Source of the DNA: Corynebacterium flavescens
GTDB lineage: Bacteria; Actinomycetota; Actinomycetes; Mycobacteriales; Mycobacteriaceae
Reading direction: 5' to 3'
Length of the DNA stretch: 64,000 nucleotides
Assembly: GCF_008693105.1 (NCBI RefSeq)
Contig: NZ_VXKK01000026.1
Location: forward strand, 186,001-250,000
Numbering within the stretch: the stretch's first letter is position 1; each line of letters starts with the position of its first letter. Shown piece by piece: positions 62,942-64,000 of this stretch. A model generated the notes under the pieces. The model was not told the origin of the DNA, made no database searches, and was given only the letters and a program-made list of their open reading frames with translations. The position numbers and the translations under genes were made by a program.

Positions 62942-63192
62942 TATTCGTCTCGGTCAAGCTCGTGCTCCTGGACCGCGCCTGCGCGTGCACGCTCATAGGA
63001 ATCAAGCAGCCTGCGCGCATTTGCCGGAGAACGGAATAGATAGGCCGTCTCCTGCCACGCTGCGTACTCGTCGGCGGGCATCAAAACGGCATTGCCTTTG
63101 CGAGAAACGATCTCCACTGCGTCCCGATCGGCGTTGATTCGCTCGATCAATGGAAAGAGCGTCCTCCGGGCTTCACTTGCGGTGATGGACAT
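62941..63192 (-). CDS. yefM: YefM/Phd-type antitoxin
   Basis: 83 residues. The Phd/YefM N-terminal DNA-binding fold is MSITASEARRTLFPLIERINADRDAVEIVSRKGNAVLMPADEYAAWQETAYLF; the C-terminus binds and inhibits YoeB. The ATG at 63192 has GGAGG 7 nt upstream; an in-frame TTG at 63207 overlaps that site and is rejected. Antitoxin-first order with a one-base overlap is typical, and the antitoxin-toxin complex represses the operon. Confidence 0.93.
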   Translation of the reverse strand: MSITASEARRTLFPLIERINADRDAVEIVSRKGNAVLMPADEYAAWQETAYLFRSPANARRLLDSYERARAGAVQEHELDRDE

Positions 63193-63294
63193 TGCTGGAA
63201 CCTCCAATCATTCTGCCAACATGTACCACATTACGGTACCACCCATTCAGAGTGGAGTCACCGTCTCCGCCATGGCCGCGGGAGGCAGGGGAAA

Positions 63295-64000
63295 CTACCT
63301 GAGTCTTCCATCGAGAGCTTCCAGAGCAGCGTCCCAGGGAATGCGCTCCTGCTCGATACGGATCTTGCCATGCATGAGCAGGGCCCGCCGGGCATCGGAC
63401 TCTTCGCTGCTGAGGAGCGGCAGGTCGGTGGCATAGTTGCCTGGGTCCGGGACGCCGAGGTGGGCCCAGCGGTCGACGTCAGCTGGCGACATAAGCATAG
63501 ACTCAACCGTCGGGAAGTGGTGGCGCAGCCGGTGAAGGATAGCAAAGCCCTCGGCATCGAGGTCACCCCAGTACACAAGCCTGTGACAGCGGTGGAGCCA
63601 CGGCAGGCGGTCTAGCATGCCCACCGCGTAGCCAGCACCCCATACTGCGACGGTGCTAGGCCAAGCGTTAGTCAGATTTAAGAAGGTTTCCTTGTTCTCT
63701 ACTATCAATGCGATTTGTGGCCCGCTCGATGGCCCGCCTGCTGGCCACAGCGCGGAAGCCTCTGCGAGGGGAGTGGAGACGTCGATAAGCCCAGTGCACA
63801 GTGATCTATCTAAGATTCGCAGGCGGATAAGGTGATCGCCGGAGACGAGACCAAGGTCTTCGACTCCTAGCAGATGGCGCACCAACCGTGCGTGGTGCTC
63901 CAGCCATTTGCCGTGGACTCCCGCCACGGGCACGCTACGGGGGCGCAGGCCAGAGCTAGGATTGACCCGAAACCAGTCCACCACTTGAGGTACCCAGGCG
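63295..64000 (-). CDS. jetD: Wadjet JetD, C-terminal part (5' end beyond window)
   Basis: The frame is open to the window edge; at least 235 residues of the C-terminus are present. The DUF2220/TOPRIM-like nuclease domain is seen as GPQIALIVENKETFLNL (catalytic Glu) and CHRLVYWGDLDAEGFAILHRLR (Asp-x-Asp). JetD is the plasmid-cutting nuclease of the Wadjet (JetABCD) SMC system, which destroys small circular DNA. jetA-C should lie to the right on the same strand. The internal GTG at 63984 is not the start because conserved WVPQVVDWF continues upstream. Confidence 0.9.
   Translation of the reverse strand, partial: AWVPQVVDWFRVNPSSGLRPRSVPVAGVHGKWLEHHARLVRHLLGVEDLGLVSGDHLIRLRILDRSLCTGLIDVSTPLAEASALWPAGGPSSGPQIALIVENKETFLNLTNAWPSTVAVWGAGYAVGMLDRLPWLHRCHRLVYWGDLDAEGFAILHRLRHHFPTVESMLMSPADVDRWAHLGVPDPGNYATDLPLLSSEESDARRALLMHGKIRIEQERIPWDAALEALDGRLR

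Noticed and set aside
37560..64000. CRISPR array
   Set aside because: No regularly spaced repeats were seen; the repeated motifs found are two-copy (46612/46697, hsdS spacers) or protein-level.

Overview
This 64 kb window comes from a high-GC actinobacterium, almost certainly a Corynebacterium. It has the divergent lysE/lysG pair and an ilvBNC operon with a branched-chain leader peptide very like the C. glutamicum one. It also has the split gatC-gatA ... gatB arrangement, an odx-type FAH protein, a cell-envelope mannosyltransferase-like GT87 protein and a CPWA-type GST homologue of a kind expected to use mycothiol. Many genes start at an ATG 6-8 nt after a -10-like hexamer (leaderless), as is common in corynebacteria. 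The species cannot be fixed from the sequence alone.

Positions 1-37,560 are ordinary chromosome. In order: an ACT protein; gatC-gatA (Asp/Glu-tRNA amidotransferase); a siderophore-interacting flavoprotein; an MFS exporter; pfkA; a DUF4261 protein; gatB; a zinc alcohol dehydrogenase; lysE/lysG (lysine export); an Xi-class GST; DoxX and other membrane proteins; a GT87 glycosyltransferase; ilvD; a PH-domain protein; ilvB-ilvN-ilvC with its attenuator; a CDF metal exporter; a TM2 protein; a solitary DUF262 protein with a downstream lipoprotein; serA; leuB; a cNMP/CBS/GlnD-like protein; a DnaQ-like exonuclease; odx; isochorismate synthase; gltX; and tRNA-Gln(CTG) with tRNA-Glu(CTC). The ilv, leuB and serA genes make this a biosynthetic stretch for branched-chain amino acids and serine.

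From the 3' half of tRNA-Glu the sequence becomes accessory. A large serine recombinase reads antisense into the tRNA. It is followed by a conjugation-type module on the minus strand: four consecutive, very divergent ArdA-like antirestriction genes carrying five domain copies, a replication-relaxation protein, a VirD4/TraG-like coupling ATPase, an MT-A70 adenine methyltransferase and several small stop/start-coupled genes. The module ends near an orphan integrase N-terminal domain (47.6-47.9 kb) and a decayed 1 kb stretch.

Positions 48.9-64 kb are a dense defence island, mostly on the plus strand. It holds a type I restriction-modification operon (hsdM-hsdS-HEPN protein-hsdR-YgjP metallopeptidase) preceded by a 20-codon upstream ORF. 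Next are an OLD/TOPRIM nuclease plus a compact UvrD-like helicase (Gabija-like), a PD-(D/E)XK/DUF5655-type nuclease, an ApeA-like HEPN protein, a YefM/YoeB toxin-antitoxin pair, and the 3' end of a Wadjet jetD gene cut by the window edge. The most unusual features are the ArdA-like array next to a type I R-M system, the HEPN gene embedded in that R-M operon, and the short helicase of the Gabija-like pair. The right-hand attachment site was not found, so the element boundary is unresolved.
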